Assembly (NCBI GenBank): GCA_902536555.1
Contig: CACAXR010000001.1
Span: forward strand, 62,001-126,000
Direction: 5' to 3'
Length of the DNA: 64,000 nucleotides
From: an uncultured Prochlorococcus sp.
GTDB lineage: Bacteria; Cyanobacteriota; Cyanobacteriia; PCC-6307; Cyanobiaceae
Of the stretch, positions 25,710 to 35,246 are shown one piece after another (position 1 is the first letter of the stretch; every line of letters begins with the position of its first letter). A program made the position numbers and the translations under genes. The notes beneath the pieces are model-generated. The model was not told where the DNA came from and did no database searches. It saw nothing but the letters and a program-made list of their open reading frames with translations.

Positions 25710-25780
25710 AGCGGGCGGCGGGAATCGAACCCGCATCTTCAGCTTGGAAGGCTGAGGTTTTACCACTAAACCACGCCCGC
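25710..25780 (-). tRNA. tRNA-Gly (anticodon TCC)
   Basis: On the minus strand, acceptor GCGGGCG (25780-25774) pairs with CGCCCGC (25717-25711), discriminator T. Anticodon stem TCAGC/GCTGA holds loop CTTCCAA with anticodon TCC. T-arm GCGGG-TTCGATT-CCCGC is perfect. 71 nt; CCA is not encoded. Confidence 0.97.
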
Positions 25781-25841
25781 ATTAAGTAATAGAATTACCA
25801 TTGCAATAATACATTATCAAACAATCAACAAAGTAAAAAGA

Positions 25842-27239
25842 TTGGAAAATTCACACTCGAAAAAAAATATTTCTAGATCAACAACAAGATTAATGTTCTC
25901 TTATGGGCTAGGAGATGCAGGGACTGGTTTAGTCGCGACGCAATTTGGGTTTTTTCTTTTTAAATTCTTTATTTCTGCTGGTTTACCAGTAATAATTGCA
26001 GGATCATTATTAATGTTAATAAAGATATGGGATGCAATAAATGATCCATTAATTGGATGGTTAAGTGACCGTACTAAATCAAGATGGGGGCCTAGAATCC
26101 CTTGGATGGTAACAGCATCTGTTCCTCTTGGTTTGTCTTTAGCTGCGATATGGTGGACACCCACTGGTTCAGTCTTAACCAAGACTATTTACTATGCCAT
26201 AATTTCTATAATCGTAATGACTGCTTATACAAGTATTAATCTTCCTTTTGCAGCTCTATCTACTGAAATTTCTGAAAAAACAGCAATAAGAACAAGACTA
26301 AATGCATCTAGATTTACTGGCTCAATAATTGCAGGGCTAACTGGTTTAATAATTGCTGGAGTTGTATTAGGTTCCGAAGGATCTGCAAATAATGAATATT
26401 TTTTAATGGGTAAAATAAGCGGATGTATTGCAGTTGCTGCAACATTAATTTCTTGTTGGGGATTAGCTCCATTCGCAAAAAAAGCAAGAAGGCCTTCAGG
26501 AAAAGTTGAAGCCATAACACTTCAATTCAAAAGGATCTTCAGAAATAAAAAATTTCTAAAAGTTATTACGCTTTATATTCTTCTTTGGTGCTCATTACAA
26601 TTAATGCAAACAGTAGCGTTAATCTATGTCGAGGATGTCTTGAATGTACCAACATATATTGCGAAGTGGATCCCGATACCTTTCCAAATTAGCGCTTTAG
26701 TGGGTTTACAAATATGGACCAGAGTATCAAATAAATTGAACAGGATTTCAGCTTTAAACTATGGAGCGATTATGTGGATTATTTCATGTACAGCAGCTTT
26801 ATTTTTACCCTCGCTATCAAAAATTTCAGGAGTTGGAGATAGTTTATTCCTAAATGCCAGCAACATATTTCTGTTCATTCTTTTAATTTTCATAATCTGT
26901 CTTATTGGAATTGGCGCTTCAACCGCTTTTCTTATCCCTTGGTCGCTACTTCCTGATGCAATAGACGAAGATCCAGAGAAACCAGCAGGATTATATACAG
27001 CTTGGATGGTACTTATTCAGAAGATTGGTATCGCATTTAGTGTTCAATTATTGGGATTTTTGTTGTATTTATCTGGTTATCAATCATGCTTTATTGATAA
27101 AGAAAGTCTAGATATTACGGAACAATGCTACTCAGCACAATTAACTATTAGATTGTGTATTGGATTTATACCCTCAATATTGGTAATAATTGGTCTTTTA
27201 ATAATGAGAAAATGGGATCAAAAATTAATTACAAACTAA
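25842..27239 (+). CDS. GPH-family (MFS) sugar:cation symporter-like protein
   Basis: 465 aa with about 12 membrane helices. The signature of the glycoside-pentoside-hexuronide family is clear: GYGLGD-like SYGLGDAGTGL at the start, IWDAINDPLIGWLSDRTKSR (conserved Asp-x3-Asp-Pro) and WGPRIPWM. The C-terminal half has WSLLPDAIDEDPEKPAGLYT, another GPH mark (LIPDAID-like). The cargo is unknown; proximity to isoamylase suggests a sugar, but they are separated by a tRNA. Starts at TTG 25842; the MlaE-like gene follows 9 nt later. Confidence 0.87.
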   Translation: MENSHSKKNISRSTTRLMFSYGLGDAGTGLVATQFGFFLFKFFISAGLPVIIAGSLLMLIKIWDAINDPLIGWLSDRTKSRWGPRIPWMVTASVPLGLSLAAIWWTPTGSVLTKTIYYAIISIIVMTAYTSINLPFAALSTEISEKTAIRTRLNASRFTGSIIAGLTGLIIAGVVLGSEGSANNEYFLMGKISGCIAVAATLISCWGLAPFAKKARRPSGKVEAITLQFKRIFRNKKFLKVITLYILLWCSLQLMQTVALIYVEDVLNVPTYIAKWIPIPFQISALVGLQIWTRVSNKLNRISALNYGAIMWIISCTAALFLPSLSKISGVGDSLFLNASNIFLFILLIFIICLIGIGASTAFLIPWSLLPDAIDEDPEKPAGLYTAWMVLIQKIGIAFSVQLLGFLLYLSGYQSCFIDKESLDITEQCYSAQLTIRLCIGFIPSILVIIGLLIMRKWDQKLITN

Positions 27240-27248
27240 TATAAAGAT

Positions 27249-28004
27249 ATGTATTACACTAATTTTTTAAAAAGACTTCTAGGCAGCTTAATCATTGGCG
27301 GGCAAGCAATTAATTTTATCTTTAGAGGTAAAATTTCCAAAAATGATCTCTTTGACCAACTTATGGAGTCAGGTCCTGGAAGTTTGTTAATTGTTTTAAT
27401 TACAGGAATTGCCGCAGGTACAGTTTTTAATATTCAAGTCGCATCACAACTTACAAGTATGGGGGTTTCAAGTGAAATTGGAGGTTTATTAGCAGTAGGC
27501 ATGGCAAGAGAGATGGCTCCTCTTTTAACTGCTACTCTAATGACTGGAAAGGTTGCAACTGCCTATGCTGCTCAACTGGGAACTATGAAAGTTACAGAAC
27601 AAATTGAGGCAATAACCATGTTAAGGACAGAACCAGTCCAATATTTGGTAGTCCCAAGGTTGCTATCGATGGTAATAATGTCTCCAATACAGTGTCTTTT
27701 ATTTTTATCTGTAGCTTTATGGAGTGGACAAATTTGGAGCACAATATTTTATAAAGTTCCTCCAATAGTTTTTTGGACATCCGTAAGGTCAGGTAATGTT
27801 AGTTTAACAAGTGCAGACTTAACCTCAATGTTAATAAAATCCGTAGTCTTCGGATTACTTATTTCAATCATTGCTTGTGGATATGGACTCACTACTAAAG
27901 GTGGTCCAAAAGAAGTTGGAACAAGTACAACAGGGGCAGTAGTAATGACTCTCGTTACTGTATCTTTAATGGATGTATTATTAACACAAATTTTATTTGG
28001 ATGA
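27249..28004 (+). CDS. MlaE/TGD1-type lipid ABC transporter permease (Ycf63)
   Basis: 251 aa, five or six membrane helices. Matches the MlaE permease family: FNIQVASQLTSMGVSSEIGGLLAVGMAREMAPLL (described by its key residues: GMAREMAPLLTA), TGKVATAYAAQLGTMKVTEQ (EQIDAL-type coupling helix EQIEAITMLRTEP), YLVVPRLLSMV. In chloroplasts the homologue TGD1 imports lipids; in bacteria MlaE keeps outer-membrane lipid asymmetry. The ATPase and MCE partners are not in this window. Located between a GPH transporter and DUF3119. Confidence 0.93.
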   Translation: MYYTNFLKRLLGSLIIGGQAINFIFRGKISKNDLFDQLMESGPGSLLIVLITGIAAGTVFNIQVASQLTSMGVSSEIGGLLAVGMAREMAPLLTATLMTGKVATAYAAQLGTMKVTEQIEAITMLRTEPVQYLVVPRLLSMVIMSPIQCLLFLSVALWSGQIWSTIFYKVPPIVFWTSVRSGNVSLTSADLTSMLIKSVVFGLLISIIACGYGLTTKGGPKEVGTSTTGAVVMTLVTVSLMDVLLTQILFG

Positions 28005-28008
28005 TTCT

Positions 28009-28413
28009 ATGTTTAACACTAAATCAAAAAAAGAGGAGCCAATAATTATATCTCCATCATTTCAGTTGCCAATCATTCTAATAGTTTTAAGTTTTATGCT
28101 TTTGTTTTTGAATATTGGTTCTTTGCCAACGATAGTTTTTGCTTCTTTTAGCTTTTTTTTATTACTTCAGTCATTTACTTTGAGAATAAAAATAACAAAT
28201 GATGATTTTATCGTTTTACAATTAGGGAAAGAGATTAGAACTTTTCCATTCAAGAACTGGATATCGTGGAAATTCTTTTTCCCTGTAATCCCAGGTATTT
28301 TTTATTTTAGAGAAAAGTCCAGTCCTCATTTATTACCAATATTATTTAATCCAAAGCAATTAAAAGACGAGCTCATAAAAAAAGTTGACTCCCTGGAAAT
28401 AAAAAATACGTAA
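28009..28413 (+). CDS. DUF3119 membrane protein
   Basis: About 134 aa from ATG 28009 (an in-frame TTG at 27997 would overlap the permease gene by 8 nt). Two closely spaced helices (FQLPIILIVLSFMLLFLNIG and TIVFASFSFFLLLQSF), then a soluble part with EIRTFPFKNWISWKFFFP and GIFYFREKSSPHLLPILFNP, the conserved core I associate with DUF3119 of cyanobacteria and plants. Fold resembles a PH-like membrane protein (inference). Adjacent to the lipid permease, so a lipid-related role is plausible. Confidence 0.75.
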   Translation: MFNTKSKKEEPIIISPSFQLPIILIVLSFMLLFLNIGSLPTIVFASFSFFLLLQSFTLRIKITNDDFIVLQLGKEIRTFPFKNWISWKFFFPVIPGIFYFREKSSPHLLPILFNPKQLKDELIKKVDSLEIKNT

Positions 28414-28448
28414 AATTCAAACTATGCTTAATCATCAAAATTACTTAA

Positions 28449-29459
28449 ATGACCAATAAAGAACTTTCCGATAATAATCCTGAAAAGGAATTAATAATAG
28501 ATAAGTCAATTTCAGACGATAAAACCAAACAAATAAGTAAGAAAAATACAACGCAAAATAAAAAAATTACACCGAAAAACGAAAAATCAACTAAATCTTT
28601 TGATGAAATTTCTAATGAAATTTTTAGAGATCTAGTTTCAAAAAAAGACTCTTTAGTTAAAGAAATAAAAGATTTAGAAACAAAAAAAAATGAAATAGAA
28701 AAAGATATTGAGTCAAATTTTAAAGGACAGTCAGATAATATCGCTAAAAGAGTTAAAGGGTTTCAAGAGTACTTAACTGGAGCTTTGCAGAATCTTTCAC
28801 AAAACGTAGAGAAACTTGAATTAGTTTCTCAACCAATAATCGTAAAGCCATCTCCCCTTGATGAGAGAAAGCAAAACATTAGCACAAATAATGTGGTTAA
28901 TGTTCCCGCTCTTTCTGAAACATTTAAGCCAGATAAGAATATTATAAAAGGTTGCTTTTCAAGTTTCACAGAACAACCTGATTTTTATGCTGAACCTTGG
29001 AAATTAAGAAGGAGTCTTGATTCATTAGATATTGAAATTATGGATGATTGGTTCTTTAACATGGGCGGAAGAGGTTCACTTGAAAGTAGAGGATCTCGAC
29101 AAAAAAATGCTTTGCTATCAGCGGGGTTAATATCTATTCTTGGCGAATTATATGGAGATCAGTTTCAGACTCTTATTTTAGCTTCGCAGCCTGAACGATT
29201 AGGTGAATGGAGGAGAATTCTCCAGGATTCACTTGGCCTCACAAGGGATGACTTTGGACCTAATAGTGGGATTGTTCTTTTTGAAAGGCCTGAAGGTGTA
29301 ATCGAAAGAGCTGATAGATTAGAAGCTAATGGAGAATTGCCATTTATTATCATTGATGCAGCAGAAACCTCTGTTGAAATTCCAATACTTCAATTTCCAT
29401 TATGGGTTGCATTTGCCGGTTCAGATAGTGAAATTTACGATGATCTTGAATTAAACTAA
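28449..29459 (+). CDS. DUF3086 protein with N-terminal coiled coil
   Basis: 336 aa. Residues about 1-60 are polar and low complexity; about 55-120 form a coiled coil ([20 protein letters not shown]). The C-terminal about 180 residues are the conserved domain: [40 protein letters not shown] and [17 protein letters not shown] recognise this as the cyanobacterial DUF3086 family; function unknown. It is 5 nt upstream of plsY on the same strand. Confidence 0.82.
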   Translation: MTNKELSDNNPEKELIIDKSISDDKTKQISKKNTTQNKKITPKNEKSTKSFDEISNEIFRDLVSKKDSLVKEIKDLETKKNEIEKDIESNFKGQSDNIAKRVKGFQEYLTGALQNLSQNVEKLELVSQPIIVKPSPLDERKQNISTNNVVNVPALSETFKPDKNIIKGCFSSFTEQPDFYAEPWKLRRSLDSLDIEIMDDWFFNMGGRGSLESRGSRQKNALLSAGLISILGELYGDQFQTLILASQPERLGEWRRILQDSLGLTRDDFGPNSGIVLFERPEGVIERADRLEANGELPFIIIDAAETSVEIPILQFPLWVAFAGSDSEIYDDLELN

Positions 29460-29464
29460 TCTTT

Positions 29465-30055
29465 ATGAATATCTTAATAATTTTTACAAGTTATCTTTTA
29501 GGATCAATTCCTACAGGTTTTTTAATTGGAAAATATCTTAAAAATATAGATCTAAGGACTATAGGTTCTGGATCTACAGGTGCCACAAATGTCTTAAGAA
29601 ATGTTGGGAAATGGCCAGCACTTTTAGTATTTATCGTTGACGTTGGGAAAGGCCTTATTGCAGTAAAAATTGCTCAATATTACACGGCTCAAGGATTAAT
29701 AGAAGTCATAGCAGGCATATCAGCAATCTCAGGACATATTTGGCCAATATGGCTCAGAGGTAAAGGAGGAAAAGCTGTTGCGACTGGATTAGGTATGTTT
29801 TTGGCTCTTTCCTGGAAAGTTGGGCTAGCATCACTTGGAATTTTTTTAATTGTCCTAACAAAAACTAAATTTGTTTCTTTATCCAGTATTTCAGCTGCAA
29901 TATTACTTCCTATTTTCATGTTTTTTTACCTCGGAAATTTCTTGCACTCATACTTTTTTATAAGTTTAATTGTGGCATTATTAGTAATCTGGAAACATAG
30001 AACAAACATAACAAGATTGCTCAAGGGAGAAGAATCCAAAATTAACCAGAATTGA
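29465..30055 (+). CDS. plsY: Acyl-phosphate:glycerol-3-phosphate acyltransferase
   Basis: 196-aa integral membrane enzyme that makes lysophosphatidic acid, the first step of glycerolipid synthesis. Family motifs: [15 protein letters not shown] (loop 1), [18 protein letters not shown] (loop 2, GSGNxGATN type with Ser in place of Asn) and [15 protein letters not shown] (loop 3). Five or so membrane spans. Follows DUF3086 by 5 nt; its 3' end overlaps the convergent pyrF by 14 nt. Confidence 0.95.
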   Translation: MNILIIFTSYLLGSIPTGFLIGKYLKNIDLRTIGSGSTGATNVLRNVGKWPALLVFIVDVGKGLIAVKIAQYYTAQGLIEVIAGISAISGHIWPIWLRGKGGKAVATGLGMFLALSWKVGLASLGIFLIVLTKTKFVSLSSISAAILLPIFMFFYLGNFLHSYFFISLIVALLVIWKHRTNITRLLKGEESKINQN

Positions 30056-30770
30056 TAGATTTAAATATTTCAATTAGAGCTTTATTAGGATCTATAGCTT
30101 TTGATATTGATCTACCAATGACTAATTTAGAAGCGCCATTATCTATAGCTTCATGGGGAGTCATAATTCTATTTTGATCATCTTTATTTTCAATCTTTAA
30201 CCTGATACCTGGTGTAATTAGTTCAAAATTATCTTTATAAATAGATCTCAACATTTTTACCTCACAAGGGGAACAGACACATCCATCTAATCCAGCATCA
30301 AAAGACAACTTTGCAAGTCTCAATACATTTTCTTCAATTGAATTATTTCTATCGAGATCAGTTTGAAAATCTTTAAGAGAAAAGCTTGTTAAAACAGTTA
30401 TTCCTACGACAATTGGAGGGTTTAAACTGACTGAGTTGGCTCCTTCTAAAGATGCTTTTTTAGAATCCTTCAGAGCTTTTAGACCTGCTGAAGCATGAAT
30501 AGAAATAATATCAACCCCTAATTTTGAAACTTGGAAACATGCTGCACTCATGGTATTTGGAATATCATGAAATTTTAAGTCTAAAAAAATTTTTTTATTT
30601 AAACTTTTTAACACTTCAATAACTCTTGGACCTTCTCTAACAAAAAGCTCTAAACCAACTTTCACCCACTTAATATTAGGACATTTTTCTAGCAGTAATT
30701 TTGCTTGACTTAAATTTAGTCCATCTATTGCCATTATGATTTTGTCTTTTGAATTAAATCTGTTATTCAT
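30042..30770 (-). CDS. pyrF: Orotidine 5'-phosphate decarboxylase
   Basis: Last step of UMP synthesis. 242 aa from ATG 30770 (a TTG one codon upstream also exists). Active-site motif [13 protein letters not shown] supplies the Lys and Asp residues; [13 protein letters not shown] and [20 protein letters not shown] occur in the expected places, and VIGRSIS near the end binds phosphate. Six nucleotides after the tyrS stop, so in one operon. Confidence 0.96.
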   Translation of the reverse strand: MNNRFNSKDKIIMAIDGLNLSQAKLLLEKCPNIKWVKVGLELFVREGPRVIEVLKSLNKKIFLDLKFHDIPNTMSAACFQVSKLGVDIISIHASAGLKALKDSKKASLEGANSVSLNPPIVVGITVLTSFSLKDFQTDLDRNNSIEENVLRLAKLSFDAGLDGCVCSPCEVKMLRSIYKDNFELITPGIRLKIENKDDQNRIMTPHEAIDNGASKLVIGRSISKAIDPNKALIEIFKSINSG

Positions 30771-30776
30771 CAATGT

Positions 30777-32015
30777 TTAGTTTTTAAACCTCTTAATAAT
30801 TTTTTTTCCAATTTGTAAAATTTTTCCTTCTAAATCTTTTTTTGAATCAAAAACATAATCAGGATTTATTACTTTCTGACCATCAATTTTTACGCCCCCA
30901 CCTTTAATAGATCTTTTGGATTCACTGCTTGACTTGAAAAATTTTAGAGCACTTAACAAGTAAAAAAACTTAACTGGAAAAACTATTTCATTTAACGAAA
31001 TCTCTGGAATTTCTCCAACTTTTTCTTTGTTTCCAAGAAATAATTTTTCGCAGTTTGATTGCGCTTTTAATGCTTCTTCAGCCCCATGGAATAAAGTAGT
31101 AACCTCTAAAGCCATTCTTCTCTGTAATTCACGGGGATTAGACTTTTCAAGCAAACTTAAATCTAATTCAGTAAGTAATTCAAAATAGGTAGGTATTATG
31201 TTATCGGGTACTTTTTCTAATTTTGAATACATCGAAAGAGGATCATCAGTCAAACCGACGGTGTTAAATTCAGATTTACTCATCTTCTTAATTCCATCTA
31301 AACCTGTCAAAATTGGTAATAGAACACCAAATTGAGGTTCTTGTTTAAAATGCCTTTGAAGGTCTCTTCCTATTGCAATATTAAATTTCTGATCTGTACC
31401 TCCAAGCTCAATATCTGATTGAACAACCACAGAATCGTAACCTTGCAATAGTGGATATAAAAATTCATGCAAAGCAATTGGGACTTGTGAAGTGTACCTT
31501 TTATTAAATTCCTCCTTAGCTAACATTTGACTAACTGTTGCACTACACATTAATTCAATTATCGAATAAAGATCTAATCCTTTTAACCATTCACTGTTAT
31601 ATCTAATTTCTATTCTATCTTTTGAATCAAAATCTAAAATAGATTCATTAGCTGGTTTACCCATTCCTAGTTGGGTTAAATATGTTTTTGCATTATCTTT
31701 AACTTGTTTTTCCGATAACTGCACTCTTGTTTTGTTTTTTCCAGTAGGGTCTCCAATTTGAGCAGTAAAGTCGCCAATAATTAAAACAGCAACATGTCCA
31801 TTATCTTGGAATGCCCTAAGTTTTTTGAACAATATGCTGTGCCCAAGATGAATGTCTGTTCCAGTTGGATCGATTCCAAGTTTAACCCTTAATTTTTTAT
31901 TATTTTTTTTCGCATGATCAATTATCTCCGAAAAAGTTTGATCTGATCCCTTAATTGGAAAATATTCTTCTATTCCTCTTGACAGCCATGAAGGCAATAT
32001 TAAATTATCTGACAT
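30777..32015 (-). CDS. tyrS: Tyrosyl-tRNA synthetase
   Basis: Class I synthetase. 412 aa. HIGH motif as [20 protein letters not shown] as [12 protein letters not shown], and a C-terminal S4-like RNA-binding domain ([21 protein letters not shown]). It belongs to the TyrRS group with the LGIDPTG start (the TyrZ-like type). Upstream by 20 nt is the DUF1825 gene; downstream pyrF. Confidence 0.96.
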   Translation of the reverse strand: MSDNLILPSWLSRGIEEYFPIKGSDQTFSEIIDHAKKNNKKLRVKLGIDPTGTDIHLGHSILFKKLRAFQDNGHVAVLIIGDFTAQIGDPTGKNKTRVQLSEKQVKDNAKTYLTQLGMGKPANESILDFDSKDRIEIRYNSEWLKGLDLYSIIELMCSATVSQMLAKEEFNKRYTSQVPIALHEFLYPLLQGYDSVVVQSDIELGGTDQKFNIAIGRDLQRHFKQEPQFGVLLPILTGLDGIKKMSKSEFNTVGLTDDPLSMYSKLEKVPDNIIPTYFELLTELDLSLLEKSNPRELQRRMALEVTTLFHGAEEALKAQSNCEKLFLGNKEKVGEIPEISLNEIVFPVKFFYLLSALKFFKSSSESKRSIKGGGVKIDGQKVINPDYVFDSKKDLEGKILQIGKKIIKRFKN

Positions 32016-32034
32016 GGAAATTTAACCGTTAAAT

Positions 32035-32358
32035 TTAAGAAGTTTTATCAAGTTCATCCTTCATTCTTATTAAGGTTTTATTCATCTGATCGAACATTTG
32101 ATCAGGAGTAATCCCAAATTGACTTAACTGTGTCTTTAATTGTTCTACTGTCATTTTGGCTTGAAAATCCTCAGACAATTCAAATCTCTTCATAAAAACC
32201 TTATAACGATCCATAAGAGATTCCATTTTTTTTATAAACATTTTTTTTCCTTCTCTGTCAAATTTTCCATAATCAGAGCCAAGTTTCATAAGTTCTTGGT
32301 AATCTGTAAAAAGCTTTTTTGCTTCTTCTTGAACTATGTCAGACTCAAAGAATCCCAT
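32035..32358 (-). CDS. DUF1825 protein, conserved in cyanobacteria
   Basis: 107 aa from ATG 32358 (MGFFESDIVQEEAKKLF), which is the conserved start; the frame is open for seven more codons but these are not expected. Helical throughout: GSDYGKFDREGKKMFIKKME, LMDRYKVFMKRFELSEDF and the amphipathic end MFDQMNKTLIRMKDELDK. Present across cyanobacteria with unknown role. Same strand and 19 nt before tyrS. Confidence 0.9.
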   Translation of the reverse strand: MGFFESDIVQEEAKKLFTDYQELMKLGSDYGKFDREGKKMFIKKMESLMDRYKVFMKRFELSEDFQAKMTVEQLKTQLSQFGITPDQMFDQMNKTLIRMKDELDKTS

Positions 32359-32509
32359 TTCTATTTTTTTACTTCGCAAGGTTAAGGCTCAATTACAAGA
32401 TAACAAGAATCTTTTAAATTGATTAGAAAATTAATAAATTTTAGTTTATAAATAATTCTTTGATTTATATTATTTCAGAATAAAATTTAGTAGACATGTT
32501 TCATAAATA

Positions 32510-33121
32510 TTGGAAAAATTCAACGAAAAAAATATTTCAAATCAAAACAGACAATTTGAATTATTTGGTTCAAATGTAAATACATCAATTAATTTTCAAC
32601 ACTCAAATAATCTAAAAATCAAAGGCGAAATCATAACTGAATGGAGAAATAGAATATATAATCACCAATTTAAAATTTCAAAAGATGCTCAAAATAAAAC
32701 TTTGCACCAAACAAGTCTTCCTATAAATACAATTTACAATGAAAGAAAAATTGATCCGTTTTCCCTGCAGCCATTATCATTGAACTTTTGGAGAACTAAT
32801 CAATACATACACGATGGTCCAGCAATGTATTTTGTAGTTGACTCGATGGAGAGTTCTAAAATAATCCTTTACATAGGAGAAACAAAATTAGCAAATAAAA
32901 GATGGAAGGGAGAACATGACTGTAAAAATTACCTCATGAACTACAAAGAAGCCCTAGCCCATAACAACCTCTCAAGTCACCAAGATATTCGTTTCTTCTT
33001 AGATGTACCTAAAGAAGTAAAATTAAGACGTAAATTAGAACAGCAACTGATATATTTATGGTTACCACCTTTTAATAAAGAAACGCGAGATAGGTGGACA
33101 ACTACTTTCACAAACAACTAA
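32510..33121 (+). CDS. GIY-YIG-like protein, cyanobacterial
   Basis: 203 aa. The N-terminal about 95 residues are polar; then AMYFVVDSMESSKIILYIGET followed by KRWKGEHDCKNYLMNYKEAL resembles a GIY-YIG nuclease core, in which 'MYF' would replace GIY and 'LYIG' keep YIG, with an Arg (KRW) and a downstream Glu in LRRKLEQQLIYLWLPPFNKE. The call is by pattern only; catalytic status is uncertain because the first motif is degenerate. Starts at TTG 32510; pepA follows by 24 nt. Confidence 0.6.
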   Translation: MEKFNEKNISNQNRQFELFGSNVNTSINFQHSNNLKIKGEIITEWRNRIYNHQFKISKDAQNKTLHQTSLPINTIYNERKIDPFSLQPLSLNFWRTNQYIHDGPAMYFVVDSMESSKIILYIGETKLANKRWKGEHDCKNYLMNYKEALAHNNLSSHQDIRFFLDVPKEVKLRRKLEQQLIYLWLPPFNKETRDRWTTTFTNN

Positions 33122-33145
33122 AAGTTAATTAAATCCATTTTACAA

Positions 33146-34618
33146 ATGCAATTTTCCACATTCCAAAAAAATCTAGAAAACTGGCAAGGTGCTTCATTAA
33201 TTTTTGGAGTTTTAGAGGAAGAAATTGCAAGCCAACTTGAAAACATAAAATTTGTTTTAGACCCAAAATTATTACTAAAAAAAGTTACTCAAAAAAAATT
33301 CAAAGGAGAAAAAGGGGAAACTCTAAGCTTTGAATTTTTAGATCAAAAATTAGAAACTTTAATCATAGTTGGTCTTGGTAAATCGAAAGACTTAAAAAAA
33401 AGTGATATAGAAAACTCGATAGGAAATCTAATTAGGAAAACTGTTAATAAAAATGAAAAAATCAGCATCTTGCTACCTTGGGAATTAATAAATACAAAAC
33501 TAGAAATAAATCAATTAGCTGAGTCAGCCAGATTATCTGCTTATAAGGACAATAGATTCAACAAGAAAAAAAATGAAAAGAAAGTTCTTAAAGAAATAGA
33601 GTTTTTAAATTTAAAGAAATTTGAGAATATTAGCTTTGAAGAGGCAGAAAAAATATGTGAAGGAGTGGAACTAGCCAGAAGACTTGTAGCAGCCCCTCCA
33701 AATAGTCTTACGCCAAAGGAAATGTCTATGCAAGCCTCTCAAATAGCAAAAGATCATGGTCTGGAAGTTAAAATTTTAGAGGGAAAAGATTGTGAAGATT
33801 TAGGAATGGGCGCATATTTAGCTGTAGCAAAAGGTTCTGATCTAGATCCTAAATTTATACATCTCACTTTGAAGTCAGATGGGCCTATGAAAGAAAAGAT
33901 TGCACTTGTTGGGAAGGGTTTAACCTTTGATTCCGGAGGATACAACCTGAAAGTAGGAGCCTCTCAAATTGAAATGATGAAATATGATATGGGCGGAAGC
34001 GCTGCAGTTTTAGGAGCAGCAAAAGCTCTTGGAGCAATAAAACCAAAGGGACTAGAAATACATTTTATTGTGGCAGCTTGCGAAAACATGATAAATGGAT
34101 CTGCAGTACATCCAGGAGATGTAGTAAAGGCATCTAATGGTAAGACAATTGAAATAAATAACACTGATGCAGAAGGTAGACTCACATTAGCTGATGCATT
34201 AACTTACGCATCCAATTTAAAACCGGATTCAATAATAGATCTCGCCACTTTGACAGGAGCTATTGTTGTTGCGTTAGGTAATGATGTAGCTGGATTTTGG
34301 AGCAATAATAATGACCTAGCAAATGATCTAAAAGCTGCATCAGCTCAGGCTGGGGAAGAGTTATGGCAAATGCCTTTACAAAAATCCTACAAAGAAGGGT
34401 TAAAGTCTCACATAGCTGATTTGAAAAATACAGGTCCTAGAGCAGGTGGGTCAATAACTGCTGCTTTGTTTTTAGAGGAATTCTTTGATAAAGAGATTAA
34501 ATGGGCTCATATTGATATTGCTGGAACTTGTTGGACTGATAAGAATAAGGGAATTAATCCATCAGGTGCAACCGGATTTGGAGTTAAAACTATTGTTCAA
34601 TGGATTAAAAATAAATAA
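33146..34618 (+). CDS. pepA: Leucyl aminopeptidase (M17)
   Basis: Cytosolic hexameric aminopeptidase with two metal ions. 490 aa. The C-terminal catalytic domain shows [16 protein letters not shown] (Lys and Asp metal ligands), [14 protein letters not shown], the diagnostic [14 protein letters not shown] (Asp and Glu ligands, catalytic Arg) and GARAGGS-like [14 protein letters not shown]. The N-terminal about 160 residues are divergent, as usual. Convergent with msrA. Confidence 0.96.
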   Translation: MQFSTFQKNLENWQGASLIFGVLEEEIASQLENIKFVLDPKLLLKKVTQKKFKGEKGETLSFEFLDQKLETLIIVGLGKSKDLKKSDIENSIGNLIRKTVNKNEKISILLPWELINTKLEINQLAESARLSAYKDNRFNKKKNEKKVLKEIEFLNLKKFENISFEEAEKICEGVELARRLVAAPPNSLTPKEMSMQASQIAKDHGLEVKILEGKDCEDLGMGAYLAVAKGSDLDPKFIHLTLKSDGPMKEKIALVGKGLTFDSGGYNLKVGASQIEMMKYDMGGSAAVLGAAKALGAIKPKGLEIHFIVAACENMINGSAVHPGDVVKASNGKTIEINNTDAEGRLTLADALTYASNLKPDSIIDLATLTGAIVVALGNDVAGFWSNNNDLANDLKAASAQAGEELWQMPLQKSYKEGLKSHIADLKNTGPRAGGSITAALFLEEFFDKEIKWAHIDIAGTCWTDKNKGINPSGATGFGVKTIVQWIKNK

Positions 34619-34630
34619 CTATATTTAAAA

Positions 34631-35233
34631 TCATTCAGTCCAAAGATTTGTTGATCTAGCGTTATCCCCCCATAATTTATCCAACCTCTGATCTCTCCCA
34701 CATGAATATCTGTAAAACTTATATTTTAATTCATTTCTCTCAGCAAAATCCTGATGATATTCTTCAGCCAACCAAAATTGACCTTTTGATTTTAGTTCTA
34801 CAGATATTTTTTCTAATGGCACGCGCAACTCACTAGAGGCCGAAACAATTGCATTTGTTGCATCACTTTTCTCAATTTCATCTTTAAAAAAGATCACTGG
34901 CCTATAAGAATCTCCACGATCACAAAATTGACCCTTGGCATCCAAAGGATCAATATTTCTTAAATAAAGCCTAAATATCTCAGGTAAAGTGACCAATTGG
35001 GGATCATAGTCCACTAAAACCACTTCCTGATGCCCTTGATGATTTTCGTAAGTTGGATTTTGTAAATCCCCACCTGAATAGCCACTTTGTACAAAATTTA
35101 TCCCCTTTAATGACTCTAAATCATGTTCTAAACACCAAAAACAGCCACCGGCAAGAATCAGTTCCTCTGCAAAAACGTTTACAGGGTTAATAAATATTGA
35201 AAAAATAATTATTATAGCTAAAAAATATTTCAT
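34631..35233 (-). CDS. msrA: Peptide methionine sulfoxide reductase A, exported
   Basis: Reduces methionine-S-sulfoxide in proteins. 200 aa. Catalytic Cys31 in AGGCFWCLE, with YSGGDLQNPTYENH, EVVLVDYDPQ and EYHQDFAERN following the MsrA pattern. A hydrophobic N-terminus (FLAIIIIFSIFINPVNVFA) is a signal peptide, so the enzyme probably works in the periplasm or lumen. Last gene of the lpx cluster, 13 nt after lpxB. Confidence 0.93.
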   Translation of the reverse strand: MKYFLAIIIIFSIFINPVNVFAEELILAGGCFWCLEHDLESLKGINFVQSGYSGGDLQNPTYENHQGHQEVVLVDYDPQLVTLPEIFRLYLRNIDPLDAKGQFCDRGDSYRPVIFFKDEIEKSDATNAIVSASSELRVPLEKISVELKSKGQFWLAEEYHQDFAERNELKYKFYRYSCGRDQRLDKLWGDNARSTNLWTE

Positions 35234-35246
35234 TTTTTTATAAAGT

